Below, one piece after another: positions 34,953 to 42,673 of a stretch of 42,673 nucleotides of DNA (its first letter is position 1; the number at the start of each line of letters is the position of its first letter). The translations under genes and the position numbers were made by a program. The notes under the pieces are model-generated. The model was not told the DNA's origin. It worked only from the letters and a program-made list of their open reading frames with translations, and made no database searches. Origin of the DNA: Candidatus Methylomirabilota bacterium (GTDB lineage: Bacteria; Methylomirabilota; Methylomirabilia; Rokubacteriales; CSP1-6); contig DATFYA010000225.1 of the NCBI GenBank assembly GCA_035315345.1, forward strand, positions 1-42,673, read 5' to 3'.

Positions 34953-36649
34953 TCGCCGGGATGCTGGGCGGCGCGCCGGGCCACCGTGAAGAGCAGCGCG
35001 AGGGCGACCGCCACCGCGAGGGTCTGGAGCAGGGCCATCGCCGCGGTCAGCTCGGTGCTGGTGGAGAACCACGACTCCACGATGGTGGGCGTGATCACCT
35101 TGGCCTTCGGGCCGGTCAGCAGGATCGACGCGCCGAGCTCGCGCACGCTCGCGATGAAGAGCAGCAGCCACGCCGCGATCAGCCCGGGGCGCAGCAGGGG
35201 CATGGTGACCGTGCGCATGCGGTAGCCCCAGGAGGCCCCGCACATCTGCGCCGACTCCTCGAGCGAGCGGTCGATCTGCAGCATCACCCCCGCGATGGTG
35301 CGCAGGCCGAGCGGCAGGAACACGGTGAGGTAGGCGATCAGAAGCAGCCAGAGGGTGCCGTAGATCGGGATCGGGAAGATCAGCCACGCCCACAGCATCC
35401 CGAACGCGAACACGAGCCGCGGCACCGCCTGGGGGAACATCACCACGTACTCGATCGCGCCGGCGCCGGGCAGGCGCGAGCGGTAGATCATCCAGGCCAG
35501 GAAGCCCATCAGCAGCACGCCGATGCTCGCGGTGGCGAGGCCCAGCCACAGGCTGTCCCACAGCGCGGTCCGCACCGCGTCGAGCGAGAGCGCGGTGCGG
35601 TAGTTGGCGAGAGTGAAGTTGTCCGCCCGCGGGAACACGATGGCGAGGCGCTGCACCGAGGCGTAGAGCAGGGTGAGCACGGGCAGGACCACCGCGATCG
35701 CGAGGTAGACCACCGACACCGCGAGCAGGGACCATCGCAGTCCGCCCACGTCCATCGCGCGCGGGCGGAACGCCTTGCCGGTGATCGTCGCGTAGCTGCC
35801 GGACCGGACGATCCGCCGGTAGACGTACACCATGGCGAACATGACCGCGAAGAGCGAGACGCCCATCGCGGCGGCCCGCGGGAACTGCGGCGGATACTGC
35901 GACACCAGCTGGTACATCGCGGTGGTCACCACGTAGAAGCGGCTCGGCAGTCCCAGGACCAGGGCCGCCGAGAACGATCCGAGCATCTCGGCGAACACGA
36001 AGATGGCGGCGCCGAGCACGCCGGGCAGGACCAGCGGCAGGGTGATGCGCAGCATGGTGCGGAGCCGCCCCGCCCCCAGGACCTGTGAGGCCTCCTCGAG
36101 GGAAGGGTCCATGGACTTCATCACCGCGCCGATCATCACGAAGGCCACCGAGCCCTCGAACAGGGCCATCACCCACGCGATGCCGTACGGCGTCGTCACG
36201 TCGATCAGGTGACCGTCGCCCCCCACGGCCCGCCAGAGCTGGTTCACGAAGCCGCCGCTCGGCGAGCCGAGCAGGCTCCACGCCAGCGCGCCCATCAGCG
36301 GCGTCACGTAGTAGGGCAGGGCCATGAGCTGCTCCAGCGCGCCCCGGCCGGGCACGTTGGTGCGCGAGAGGATCCAGCCCATCGTGAAGCCGAGCGCGAC
36401 GGCCATCGCGGTCGCGGCCACCGCCACGATCACGGTGTTGGCGAAGATGTGACCGTAGCGCGGCAGATCCGTGAAGTTGTCGAGCCCGTAGGCTTCGGGC
36501 GGTCGCGCCTGCGGATCGCCGGTGCTGAGCGAGGCCTGGACCAGGAACACGATCGGATAGAGGACGAGGATCGCGGCGGCGCCCCCCACCAGGACGCTGA
36601 CGAGCCGCGGGCCCGGCAAGAATCGCCGGGCCCGGCCGAGATCGTGCAC
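34949..36649 (-). CDS. ABC importer permease with two fused transmembrane domains
   Basis: 566 residues with about 12 membrane helices, in two homologous halves. Each half has the EAA coupling loop: '[17 protein letters not shown]' near residue 180 and '[17 protein letters not shown]' near residue 465. This FbpB/SfuB-like fusion supplies both halves of the membrane channel in a single chain, so a partner permease gene is not required. It is 16 bases downstream of the substrate-binding protein gene and overlaps the ATPase gene. Family members import ferric iron, thiamine, phosphonate or polyamines; the substrate is undecided. Confidence 0.94.
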   Translation of the reverse strand: MHDLGRARRFLPGPRLVSVLVGGAAAILVLYPIVFLVQASLSTGDPQARPPEAYGLDNFTDLPRYGHIFANTVIVAVAATAMAVALGFTMGWILSRTNVPGRGALEQLMALPYYVTPLMGALAWSLLGSPSGGFVNQLWRAVGGDGHLIDVTTPYGIAWVMALFEGSVAFVMIGAVMKSMDPSLEEASQVLGAGRLRTMLRITLPLVLPGVLGAAIFVFAEMLGSFSAALVLGLPSRFYVVTTAMYQLVSQYPPQFPRAAAMGVSLFAVMFAMVYVYRRIVRSGSYATITGKAFRPRAMDVGGLRWSLLAVSVVYLAIAVVLPVLTLLYASVQRLAIVFPRADNFTLANYRTALSLDAVRTALWDSLWLGLATASIGVLLMGFLAWMIYRSRLPGAGAIEYVVMFPQAVPRLVFAFGMLWAWLIFPIPIYGTLWLLLIAYLTVFLPLGLRTIAGVMLQIDRSLEESAQMCGASWGYRMRTVTMPLLRPGLIAAWLLLFIASVRELGASILLTGPKAKVITPTIVESWFSTSTELTAAMALLQTLAVAVALALLFTVARRAAQHPGE

Positions 36650-36665
36650 CGGGACGGCCCCGGCC

Positions 36666-37769
36666 TCAGAGACCCATCAGGGCGTTCCACTCCTTCACGA
36701 AGGCGGAGTGGCTGGCCTGGAAATCGGTCCAGTCGGACGGGAAGAGCAGCTTGAAGTCGGAGAGCTTCTTGCCGGTGGCCATCGGCGGCGCGTCGCTGCG
36801 CACCGACCCGTACAGCAAGATGGTCTGCGTCTGGTACACCGCCTGCCCGCGGTTGGAGAGCGCCCAGTCCACGAAGAGCTTGGCCGCCTCCGGGTGCGGC
36901 GCGCGGGTGACCACGCCGATGAGGGCGGGCGTCGCGGGCAGGCCGTCGGCGGGCGCGACGAACTCGATCTCCGCGCCTTTCTCCTTGAAGAGCGTGTAGC
37001 CCGCGTACTCGGCGAGCGCGCACACCCGGTCGTCACCCTTGGCGAGCCGATCGAAGAGCTGGGCGCGCGAGTCGAACCCCTTCGGCTTCTGCTTGGCGAA
37101 CTCCTGCCAGAAATCCGCCCCGTAGAGCCTTCGCAGGGTGTACCACTGCATGTGCTGCATCCCGGAGGTGGAGAGCTTGGCGCTGATGCCGTCCTTGTAG
37201 GTCGGGCTCAGGATGTCCTTCCAGGCCTTGGGCGCCTGCTCCGGCTTGACCTTGCCGCGGTTGTAGCCGATGCCCGCGAAGGTGACGCCGGCCCACGTGA
37301 AGAATCCGCCCGGGGTGCTCTGGTAGGCGGGCTTGTAGGCCGCGTGCTCGGGCGACACGTACGGCTCGTAGCCGCCCTTCTTCTGAAAATCGATGGCGGG
37401 CGAGATGTCGGAGAGCTGCAGCACGTCTACCCCGAAGCGATTGGCCGAGCGCTCCGCGGTGATCTTCGCGTAGAGGGCGCCGGTCTGCAGGCGCACGTAG
37501 CTCGTCTTGATCTTGGGGAAGTCCTTGCGGAAGCCCTCCAGCAGCGCGCCGATGCCGGCCTCGCCGTCGTGGCCGTAGTAGACCACCTCGCCTTCCTGCT
37601 CGGCCTTTGCCACGTCGGCGCCGGTGTGGAAGTCGAGCACCTTGGTGCTCTTCGCGGGCGCCTGCGCCGCGGCCGGCCGGGTGGAGCCCAGGAGCGGCGC
37701 GGCGGCCAGCAGCGCGCCGGTTTTGAGAAGATGACGCCGGGTGATCGAAGTGGGCTCGTGATCGGACAT
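36666..37769 (-). CDS. ABC importer extracellular substrate-binding protein
   Basis: 367 residues. The N-terminus has a twin-arginine-type signal ('TRRHLLKTGALLA', cleavage near 'AAAQA'), so it may be exported folded, possibly with bound ligand or cofactor. The mature protein is a type 2 periplasmic-binding fold of the iron(III)/polyamine kind: 'VVYYGHDGEAGIGALLEGFRKDFP' opens the first lobe, 'GVTFAGIGYNRGKV' lies at the hinge, and 'HPEAAKLFVDWALSNRGQAVY' near the end is the usual family segment. No clear Tyr-rich ferric site is evident. It is the first gene of the three-gene importer operon. Confidence 0.93.
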   Translation of the reverse strand: MSDHEPTSITRRHLLKTGALLAAAPLLGSTRPAAAQAPAKSTKVLDFHTGADVAKAEQEGEVVYYGHDGEAGIGALLEGFRKDFPKIKTSYVRLQTGALYAKITAERSANRFGVDVLQLSDISPAIDFQKKGGYEPYVSPEHAAYKPAYQSTPGGFFTWAGVTFAGIGYNRGKVKPEQAPKAWKDILSPTYKDGISAKLSTSGMQHMQWYTLRRLYGADFWQEFAKQKPKGFDSRAQLFDRLAKGDDRVCALAEYAGYTLFKEKGAEIEFVAPADGLPATPALIGVVTRAPHPEAAKLFVDWALSNRGQAVYQTQTILLYGSVRSDAPPMATGKKLSDFKLLFPSDWTDFQASHSAFVKEWNALMGL

Positions 37770-37834
37770 CGGGTTCGTCCTCCTCGACGGGGGTTGGGCG
37801 GGGCGACCGATGCCACCGCAGAATGGCCGCTAGT

Positions 37835-38557
37835 CTACAGGTACCAGTCGCGGAAGATCTCGAAGATGTTCAGGTCGCCCCCGCGCCAGTAGCGATTGGC
37901 GGGCAGCGAGAAGGTGCGGCGCTCGCGATCGTAGGTGAGGCGGGCCGGCCGCTCCGGATCGTTGGGATCGTAGGCCAGGAACTCGATGCCGTCGGCGGTC
38001 CGGGTCCCGTCGAACACCACCATGCCGTGGTTGATGGCCAGCGAGGGAAAGCGCAGCAGGTGGATGATCGGCGCGGTGTTCTGCTCGACCTCCTCGAGCA
38101 GCCGCGCGGCGGTCCGGTGCTGATGGCGGCGCATGACCGGCACCACGATGCGCCAGTGGCTGCGCATGACGTAGGAGCGCCAGGCCCCGCCGCACTCTTC
38201 CTTGAGCAGGGCGGTGCGCGCCCGGCTCAGCTCGCGGAGCCCCGAGAAGCCGGGAACCACCACCCGGTCCTCCCCGCTCGGCGGCTGTCGTGGATTCCGG
38301 TCCAGCACCGCCCGGATGATGCGGCGGTAGGCCGCGTCGCTGGCCGGCGGAGCCTCCGGATCGAAGCGGGCGTGGTAGAGGAACTGTCGCGCCGCGCGGA
38401 CCAGCACGAAGCAGCGGTGCACGTAGTCCGGCGGGGGCTGGCGCCGGCTGAAGACGGTGGTGGCGGTGGCCGGATCGAAGTGGTACTCCCAGACCAGCTC
38501 GTTCGGAAACGCGAAGGCGTCGCGCTCCAGCTGGAAGCGGCGGCCAGTGGCGAGCAT
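37835..38557 (-). CDS. Protein of unknown function, possible papain-fold cysteine peptidase relative
   Basis: 240 residues, not firmly recognised. Three features fit a papain-like fold: C122 followed by Gly-Gly-x-Trp at the start of a helix, H177 in 'AINHGMVVFDG' and D197-x-N199 in 'LAYDPNDP'. The last motif ('YDPN.P' then a Tyr-rich end) is shared by several uncharacterised papain-fold proteins. This order (Cys, His, Asp/Asn) is what a cysteine peptidase would need, but the rest is too divergent for a firm call. No signal peptide is seen. It lies 65 bases downstream of the importer's first gene start, outside that operon, and is divergent from the unknown/UreE-like pair. Confidence 0.7.
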   Translation of the reverse strand: MLATGRRFQLERDAFAFPNELVWEYHFDPATATTVFSRRQPPPDYVHRCFVLVRAARQFLYHARFDPEAPPASDAAYRRIIRAVLDRNPRQPPSGEDRVVVPGFSGLRELSRARTALLKEECGGAWRSYVMRSHWRIVVPVMRRHQHRTAARLLEEVEQNTAPIIHLLRFPSLAINHGMVVFDGTRTADGIEFLAYDPNDPERPARLTYDRERRTFSLPANRYWRGGDLNIFEIFRDWYL

Positions 38558-38669
38558 CTACCGTAGCGTACACCGAATCAGCTCGGCCGGATCCGGCGGG
38601 CGGTGGGATGGCCGGAGGCGGAGCACACTGGCCCGACCTGGTGCCGGTGCTATCATCCGGGGCGCCGGC

Positions 38670-39368
38670 ATGGATCGAACGGATCGGGGCGGGGACGACG
38701 TCGCAGGGCGCATCGTATTGATCGTCGACGCGCGCGCGCCCGAGGCGGCGCGCGCCGCCTGCGACGAGGCCGCGGCCACGCTCGCGCAGCGCGCCGGGAT
38801 GCCGGTCACCCTCGCCCTGGTGCCCGTCCAGACCCTCGACGCGGTCCAGCCGGTGCTGCGGCGCCCGCCCGCGCGTCTTCGCGAGATCGATCCGCCGTCG
38901 ACCGCGGATCCGGCCGCGATGTCCTCGGCGCGCTTCGTGTGGCGGCGCGACGGGCGCCCCGACTGGGGCGCGATGTGGACCACGTTCTGCGAGCTCGCGC
39001 TGTACGGCGGGCCCCCGCAGCGCGGCGCCGACTCGGCGCTGCGCGTCCCGGATCGCGCGCACGGGCTCATCGCGTCGCCGGCGGTGCTCGCCGAGCTTCA
39101 GCGCGGCATCCGCGAGACCACCGGGCTCGCGGCGGAGGCGGCCGACCCGGGCTGGATCGCCGTCGTCTGCGAGAGCGGGCGGATGGCCGCGTGGCTGTGC
39201 GCGGCCATCATCGTGGAGAACGTGGAGGCGCGCGTCGACGGCGAGCGCCTGCTGGTGCCGGCAGGCCACGACTTCCTCCTCGAGGACCAGGTCCGCAGCG
39301 TCATCACGGTGGTCGCGAAGACGCACCACTACTGGCGCGAACACCTGGGCCGCCTCGCGCGGGGGTGA
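38670..39368 (+). CDS. Conserved-looking protein of unknown function upstream of UreE-like gene
   Basis: 232 residues, not recognised. It begins with a strand 'GRIVLIVDARAP' and Ala-rich helices, suggesting an alpha/beta fold. It has a distinctive aromatic/Cys segment 'WGAMWTTFCELALYGGPP' (about 108-125) and ends 'VVAKTHHYWREHLG', containing a His-His. ATG at 38670 is chosen from the fit with the divergent gap; the frame is open further upstream. Its stop overlaps the GTG start of the UreE-like gene by four bases (GTGA), so the two are probably made in a fixed ratio and may act together. Confidence 0.75.
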   Translation: MDRTDRGGDDVAGRIVLIVDARAPEAARAACDEAAATLAQRAGMPVTLALVPVQTLDAVQPVLRRPPARLREIDPPSTADPAAMSSARFVWRRDGRPDWGAMWTTFCELALYGGPPQRGADSALRVPDRAHGLIASPAVLAELQRGIRETTGLAAEAADPGWIAVVCESGRMAAWLCAAIIVENVEARVDGERLLVPAGHDFLLEDQVRSVITVVAKTHHYWREHLGRLARG

Positions 39369-39817
39369 TCGCCGACTCGGTCGTCATCGCGGCCCGGCCC
39401 GCGCCGCGCGAGCCCGCGGACCTCGCCGGCTTCGAGCCCGACGCGGTCGATCTGACCGCCCAGGAGCGCCGCCGGCCCCGCCGGCGCGTGGTGACCCGGG
39501 GCGGGCGGGCGCTCACGCTGATGCTGCCGTCCGGGGAGACGCTGGCCCCGGGTGACCTCCTCCACGTGGGGCCGGGCTGGTACGTCACGGTAGAGGCCGC
39601 CTCCGAGGCGCTGCTCGCGGTGCATCCGCGCAGCCCGCGCGAGGCCATCCGGGTGGCGCTCGAGGTGGGACGGCTCCACTCGGCGCTCGCGGTGGCGGAC
39701 GGCCGGCTTCTCGTGCCCGACGAGCCGGCGACCGAGCGGCTGCTGCGGCGGTTGGGCGTGCGCTGGGAGCGTCGCCACGAGGCGTTCCATCCGATCTCGA
39801 GCGGCTCGCCTCACTGA
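39365..39817 (+). CDS. UreE-like urease-accessory/nickel-chaperone family protein
   Basis: 150 residues resembling UreE, the nickel metallochaperone of urease. The N-terminal domain has 'RRRVVTRGGRALTLMLPSG...LAPGDLL' (about 35-63), the usual UreE start. The C-terminal ferredoxin-like domain has 'VGRLHSALAVADGRLLVPDE' and 'TERLLRRLGV' followed by 'FHPI'. The nickel-binding 'GNRH' of true UreE is 'GRLH' here (His retained), the downstream His of 'DHV' is replaced, and the His-rich tail is missing. No urease genes are in the window. It may deliver nickel or another metal to a different enzyme, or have lost metal binding. Start is GTG, coupled to the gene before it. Confidence 0.65.
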   Translation: MIADSVVIAARPAPREPADLAGFEPDAVDLTAQERRRPRRRVVTRGGRALTLMLPSGETLAPGDLLHVGPGWYVTVEAASEALLAVHPRSPREAIRVALEVGRLHSALAVADGRLLVPDEPATERLLRRLGVRWERRHEAFHPISSGSPH

Positions 39818-39905
39818 GGCGCCGCGACCGGATCGCCCGTGGACAAGCCGGCCGGTCTCGGGTACCGTGCACGTGCTGAATCCGGAACGGCATTCGGCCT
39901 CTCAC

Positions 39906-41090
39906 ATGCGCGAGCACCGGACCATTCGCGGGAAGGTGGCCATCGTCGGCGTCGGCGAGACCGCCTACTACAAGCACGGCCGCGCCCCGCAGTCCGAGTT
40001 CGCGCTGGCCCTGCAGGCCGTCCTGCGCGCCTGCGAGGACGCCGGCCTCGACCCGCGCGAGGTGGACGGGTTCGCGTCGTACAGCAACGACCGCAACGAT
40101 CCCTCGCGGCTGGCCGCCGCCCTCGGGCTCCCCGAGCTGCGCTTCTCCAACATGCAGTGGGGCGGGGGCGGGGGCGGCGGCTCGGCGGCGGTCGGCAACG
40201 CGGCGGCGGCGGTGGCCGCGGGCTACGCCGACTGCGTGGTGGTGTTCCGCGCGCTGGCCCAGGGCCAGTTCCAGCGCTTCGGCGCGGCGCCGCCGGGCGG
40301 CACCGTGTCGGGCGAGGCGGCGCTCACGTTTCCGTACGGGCTCATCTCGCCCGCGCAGCGCTTCGCGATGCGGGTGATGCGCTTCATGCACGACCACGGG
40401 GTGCGGCAGGAAGCGCAGCGGGCGATCGCGCTCGCGTCGTATCACCACGCCCAGGCCAACCAGAGAGCCGTGATGCACGGCCGGCCGCTGACCGCCGAGG
40501 CCTACGACGCCTCGCGCTGGATCGTCGAGCCGTTCCGACTCTTCGACTGCTGCATGGAGAACGACGGCGCGGCCGCGCTGGTCCTGGTCTCCGCGGAGCG
40601 CGCGCGCGACCTGCGGCAGCCCCCCGCGTACCTGCTGGGCGTGGCCCAGGGCTCCGAGTATCGCAACGCGGCGCGGGGCCACAACGCGCCGACCTACGCG
40701 ACCTCGAGCTTCACCACGGTCGCCCCGCACCTCTGGGAGATGGCGGGCCTCGGCCCCAAGGACGTCTCGGTGGTGCAGAGCTACGAGAACTTCACGGGCG
40801 GGGTGCTGATGAGCCTGGTGGAGCACGGCTTCTTCGCCCCCGAGGAGGCCAACGACTTCCTCACGTTCGAGAACCTGATCGCGCCCGGCGGACGGCTGCC
40901 GCTCAACACCAGCGGCGGCAACCTGGCCGAGTGCTACATGCACGGACTCGAGCTGCAGATCGAGGCGGTGCGCCAGCTGCGCTCGCAGTCCACCAGCCAG
41001 GTGCCGGGCGCGCGGGTGGGGCTCGTGATCTCGGGCCCGATGGTGACGCCGGTCTCCAGCATGCTGCTGGGCGGAGCCGACGCGCTATGA
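39906..41090 (+). CDS. Thiolase-like protein (SCP2/Ltp type)
   Basis: 394 residues of the thiolase superfamily. 'VAIVGVGETAYYKHGRAPQSEFALALQAVLRACEDAGLDP' (residues about 11-50) is the typical opening of lipid-transfer/SCP2-type members. The usual nucleophilic Cys is absent: at its place (84-93) lies Q-W followed by seven Gly and Ser. The C-terminal 'GGNLAECYMHG' replaces the normal thiolase Cys/His segment. It therefore cannot do normal thiolysis; relatives such as Ltp2 act as aldolases with a DUF35 partner. The next gene is exactly such a partner. ATG at 39906 is preferred; a GTG at 39867 would add 13 residues. Confidence 0.9.
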   Translation: MREHRTIRGKVAIVGVGETAYYKHGRAPQSEFALALQAVLRACEDAGLDPREVDGFASYSNDRNDPSRLAAALGLPELRFSNMQWGGGGGGGSAAVGNAAAAVAAGYADCVVVFRALAQGQFQRFGAAPPGGTVSGEAALTFPYGLISPAQRFAMRVMRFMHDHGVRQEAQRAIALASYHHAQANQRAVMHGRPLTAEAYDASRWIVEPFRLFDCCMENDGAAALVLVSAERARDLRQPPAYLLGVAQGSEYRNAARGHNAPTYATSSFTTVAPHLWEMAGLGPKDVSVVQSYENFTGGVLMSLVEHGFFAPEEANDFLTFENLIAPGGRLPLNTSGGNLAECYMHGLELQIEAVRQLRSQSTSQVPGARVGLVISGPMVTPVSSMLLGGADAL

Positions 41091-41536
41091 CGTCCGGCTC
41101 CTACCTGCCCGCCGGCCTGCCACGGCCGGTCCCCGAGGCCGACGGGCTGGACCGGCCGTACTGGGAGGGCACGCGCGCGGGCGCGCTGCGGATCCAGCGC
41201 TGCCGCGGCTGCCGCGAGTTCCAGTGGGGCCCGGAGTGGATCTGCCATCGCTGCCTCGCCGCGGACCTGGAATGGGTCGACGTCGCGCCGCGCGGGCGCG
41301 TCTACTCCTGGGAGCGGGCCTGGCATCCGGTGCATCCCGCGCTCACGGATCACGGCCCTTACATCGTCGTCCTCGTCGAGCTGCCGGAGGCGGGCTCGGT
41401 CCGCATGATCGGCAACCTGCTCGGCGATCCCACCCAAGACGTCACGATCGGCGCACCGGTGGAGGCGGTGTTCGAGCCCCACGACGACGCCGCGCCGCCA
41501 TTCACGCTCGTGCAGTGGAGGAGGAGCGCGCCATGA
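41087..41536 (+). CDS. DUF35 zinc-ribbon/OB-fold protein
   Basis: 149 residues. The rubredoxin-like zinc ribbon is at about 38-56 (C-x-x-C, then 11 residues, C-x-x-C), followed by the OB fold ('GRVYSWERAWHPV', 'VVLVELPEAGSVRMIGNLLG'). Such proteins bind thiolase-like or hydratase subunits and help bind acyl-CoA, as in the ChsH2 DUF35 domain with Ltp2. Here the ATG overlaps the thiolase-like stop (ATGA), which makes a physical complex very likely. The amidohydrolase ATG overlaps its stop in the same way. Confidence 0.93.
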   Translation: MTSGSYLPAGLPRPVPEADGLDRPYWEGTRAGALRIQRCRGCREFQWGPEWICHRCLAADLEWVDVAPRGRVYSWERAWHPVHPALTDHGPYIVVLVELPEAGSVRMIGNLLGDPTQDVTIGAPVEAVFEPHDDAAPPFTLVQWRRSAP

Positions 41537-42673
41537 CCCCGATCGCCTCGACCGACATCGTCGTCAACGAGCCCAACCGCTGGCGGCTCGACACCCCGGG
41601 GCACGCGGGCTGGCCCCGCACCGCGCGTCCCGGCGATCCGCGGAAGTACTTCATGGTGTCCGCGGATTGCCACGCCAACGAGCCGCACGATCTCTGGGCC
41701 ACGCGCATCGACGAGAAGTACCGCGCGCGCGTCCCCAAGGTCATCACCGACGAGAACGGCGTGAAGTGGCGCGTCTCCGAGGGCCACCGTCCTGACCGGC
41801 TCCGCACCGACGCCCTCGAGGGCGAGGACGGGCTACGCCAGCGGGTCGGTGCCGACCCGGCCGAGCGCCTGCGCGACATGGACCGCGACGGCATCGACAT
41901 CGAGGTGATCTTCCCCAACAAGGGCCTCGCCATGTGGGCCACGCCGGACCCGGTGTTCGCGATGGCCCAGTGCCGCGTCTTCAACGACTGGGCGCACGAG
42001 ACCTTCGGTCCCTATCGCGACCGCATGGCCCCGGCCGCCGCGCTGGCCACCGGCGACCTCGAGGGCTCGATCGCGGAGGTGCAGCGGGTGGCCGGGCTCG
42101 GCTTCCAGCTCCTGACCCTGCCGTGCAAGCCCATCTGGGGCGGCCACGACGTGGACCATCCGAACTACAACCTGCCGATGTTCGACCCGCTCTGGACGGT
42201 GATCCAGGACGCGAACCTGCCGGTGACCTTCCACGTCTCGACCGGGCGCGATCCGCGCGCGGCGCGCGGCAACGGCGGGGCGGTGATCAACTACGTGTCG
42301 CACTCGCTGTCCCCCACCATCGAGCCGGTGGCCAATCTGTGCGCCTCCGGCGTGTTCGAGCGCTTCCCGCGGCTGCGCGTGGCCACCATCGAGGCCGGGA
42401 TCGGCTGGGTGCCGTGGTTCCTGGGCGCGATGGACGAGGCCTACCGCAAGCATCACTTCTGGGTCCGGCCGAAGCTCGGGCGGCTGCCGAGCGACTACTA
42501 CCGCGAGCACTGCTGGGCGTCGTTCCAGGAGGACCCGGCCGGCCTCGCGCTCGCCGAGCCGATGGGGCTGGCCGACCGCTTCATGTGGGGCAACGACTAT
42601 CCGCACCACGAAGGCACCTGGCCGCACTCGGCGGAGGCGATCGAGCGGACCATGCAGCATCTCTCGGAGCCCG
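41533..42673 (+). CDS. Amidohydrolase family 2 (ACMSD-like) metal-dependent hydrolase/decarboxylase, partial
   Basis: The first 380 residues are present and the gene runs past the window end. It is a TIM-barrel metal enzyme: 'SADCHANEPHDLW' (about 43-55) gives the first metal ligands, 'TFHVSTG' the next His, and 'WGNDYPHHEG' near residue 355 the late Asp. Relatives decarboxylate or hydrolyse aromatic and unsaturated acids, and in other clusters open ring-cleavage products. It overlaps the DUF35 stop by four bases (ATGA), so it is the third gene of the thiolase-like operon. The end of the protein and any further operon genes are outside the window. Confidence 0.92.
   Translation, partial: MTPIASTDIVVNEPNRWRLDTPGHAGWPRTARPGDPRKYFMVSADCHANEPHDLWATRIDEKYRARVPKVITDENGVKWRVSEGHRPDRLRTDALEGEDGLRQRVGADPAERLRDMDRDGIDIEVIFPNKGLAMWATPDPVFAMAQCRVFNDWAHETFGPYRDRMAPAAALATGDLEGSIAEVQRVAGLGFQLLTLPCKPIWGGHDVDHPNYNLPMFDPLWTVIQDANLPVTFHVSTGRDPRAARGNGGAVINYVSHSLSPTIEPVANLCASGVFERFPRLRVATIEAGIGWVPWFLGAMDEAYRKHHFWVRPKLGRLPSDYYREHCWASFQEDPAGLALAEPMGLADRFMWGNDYPHHEGTWPHSAEAIERTMQHLSEP

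Noticed and set aside
39365-39817. True urease accessory gene ureE
   Set aside because: No urease structural or other accessory genes in the window, and one nickel ligand and the His tail are missing; kept only as UreE-like.

Overview
The window is a densely packed, very GC-rich bacterial chromosome segment with G or C at most third codon positions. I see no phage, insertion sequence, plasmid, CRISPR, rRNA or tRNA signature. The gene mix suggests an uncultured soil or sediment heterotroph of the Rokubacteria/Methylomirabilota kind: several luciferase-like flavin/F420 oxidoreductases, a class III CoA-transferase, amidohydrolases, short-chain dehydrogenases, a thiolase-like/DUF35 pair, DinB-fold proteins and an ECF42 sigma factor. 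That placement is inference from gene content and composition; no marker gene in the window proves it.

Layout. 1-2751 (minus): a cupin and two paralogous membrane proteins with anti-sigma-type zinc fingers. 2921-5999: a luciferase-like oxidoreductase, divergent from a stand-alone 5'-3' exonuclease-fold protein and an MFS exporter. 6055-10613 (minus): an alpha/beta hydrolase-adenylate cyclase fusion, then a compact set of class III CoA-transferase, ThDP enzyme and RidA. 10653-15101: two YciI proteins and their ECF42 sigma factor (minus), divergent from a third YciI protein and a copper amine oxidase (plus). A good ECF42-type promoter lies in the divergent gap. 15152-19647: PilZ protein, M20 peptidase, SDR, DinB protein, small membrane protein and a second SDR. 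19661-24431: two proteins of unknown function, a second luciferase-like enzyme and a large MscS-family channel. 24428-27300 (minus): ahcY with a well-formed S-adenosylhomocysteine (SAH) riboswitch and promoter -10 box, followed by an enolase-superfamily enzyme. 27476-31996: DinB protein, third luciferase-like enzyme and cysteine synthase, convergent with an S9 peptidase. 31997-32679 is the only long stretch without a convincing gene; it holds a strong terminator-like hairpin on the minus strand. 32680-33780: a secreted protein of unknown function. 33834-37769 (minus): a complete iron/polyamine-type ABC importer. 37835-42673: a possible papain-fold protein, an unknown protein overlapping a UreE-like protein, and an overlapping thiolase-like/DUF35/amidohydrolase operon that runs off the window.

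How the genes work together. AhcY removes S-adenosylhomocysteine and its leader RNA should sense that compound; cysteine synthase is another sulfur-metabolism gene nearby. The CoA-transferase/ThDP/RidA set and the thiolase-like/DUF35/amidohydrolase set look like two separate catabolic modules for organic or CoA-linked acids. The ECF42 sigma factor and its YciI partners form a self-contained regulatory island. The observations most worth following are the SAH riboswitch, the ECF42 promoter with three YciI paralogs, the minus-strand terminator in the gene-poor gap, the UreE-like gene without urease, and the CoA-transferase/ThDP pair.
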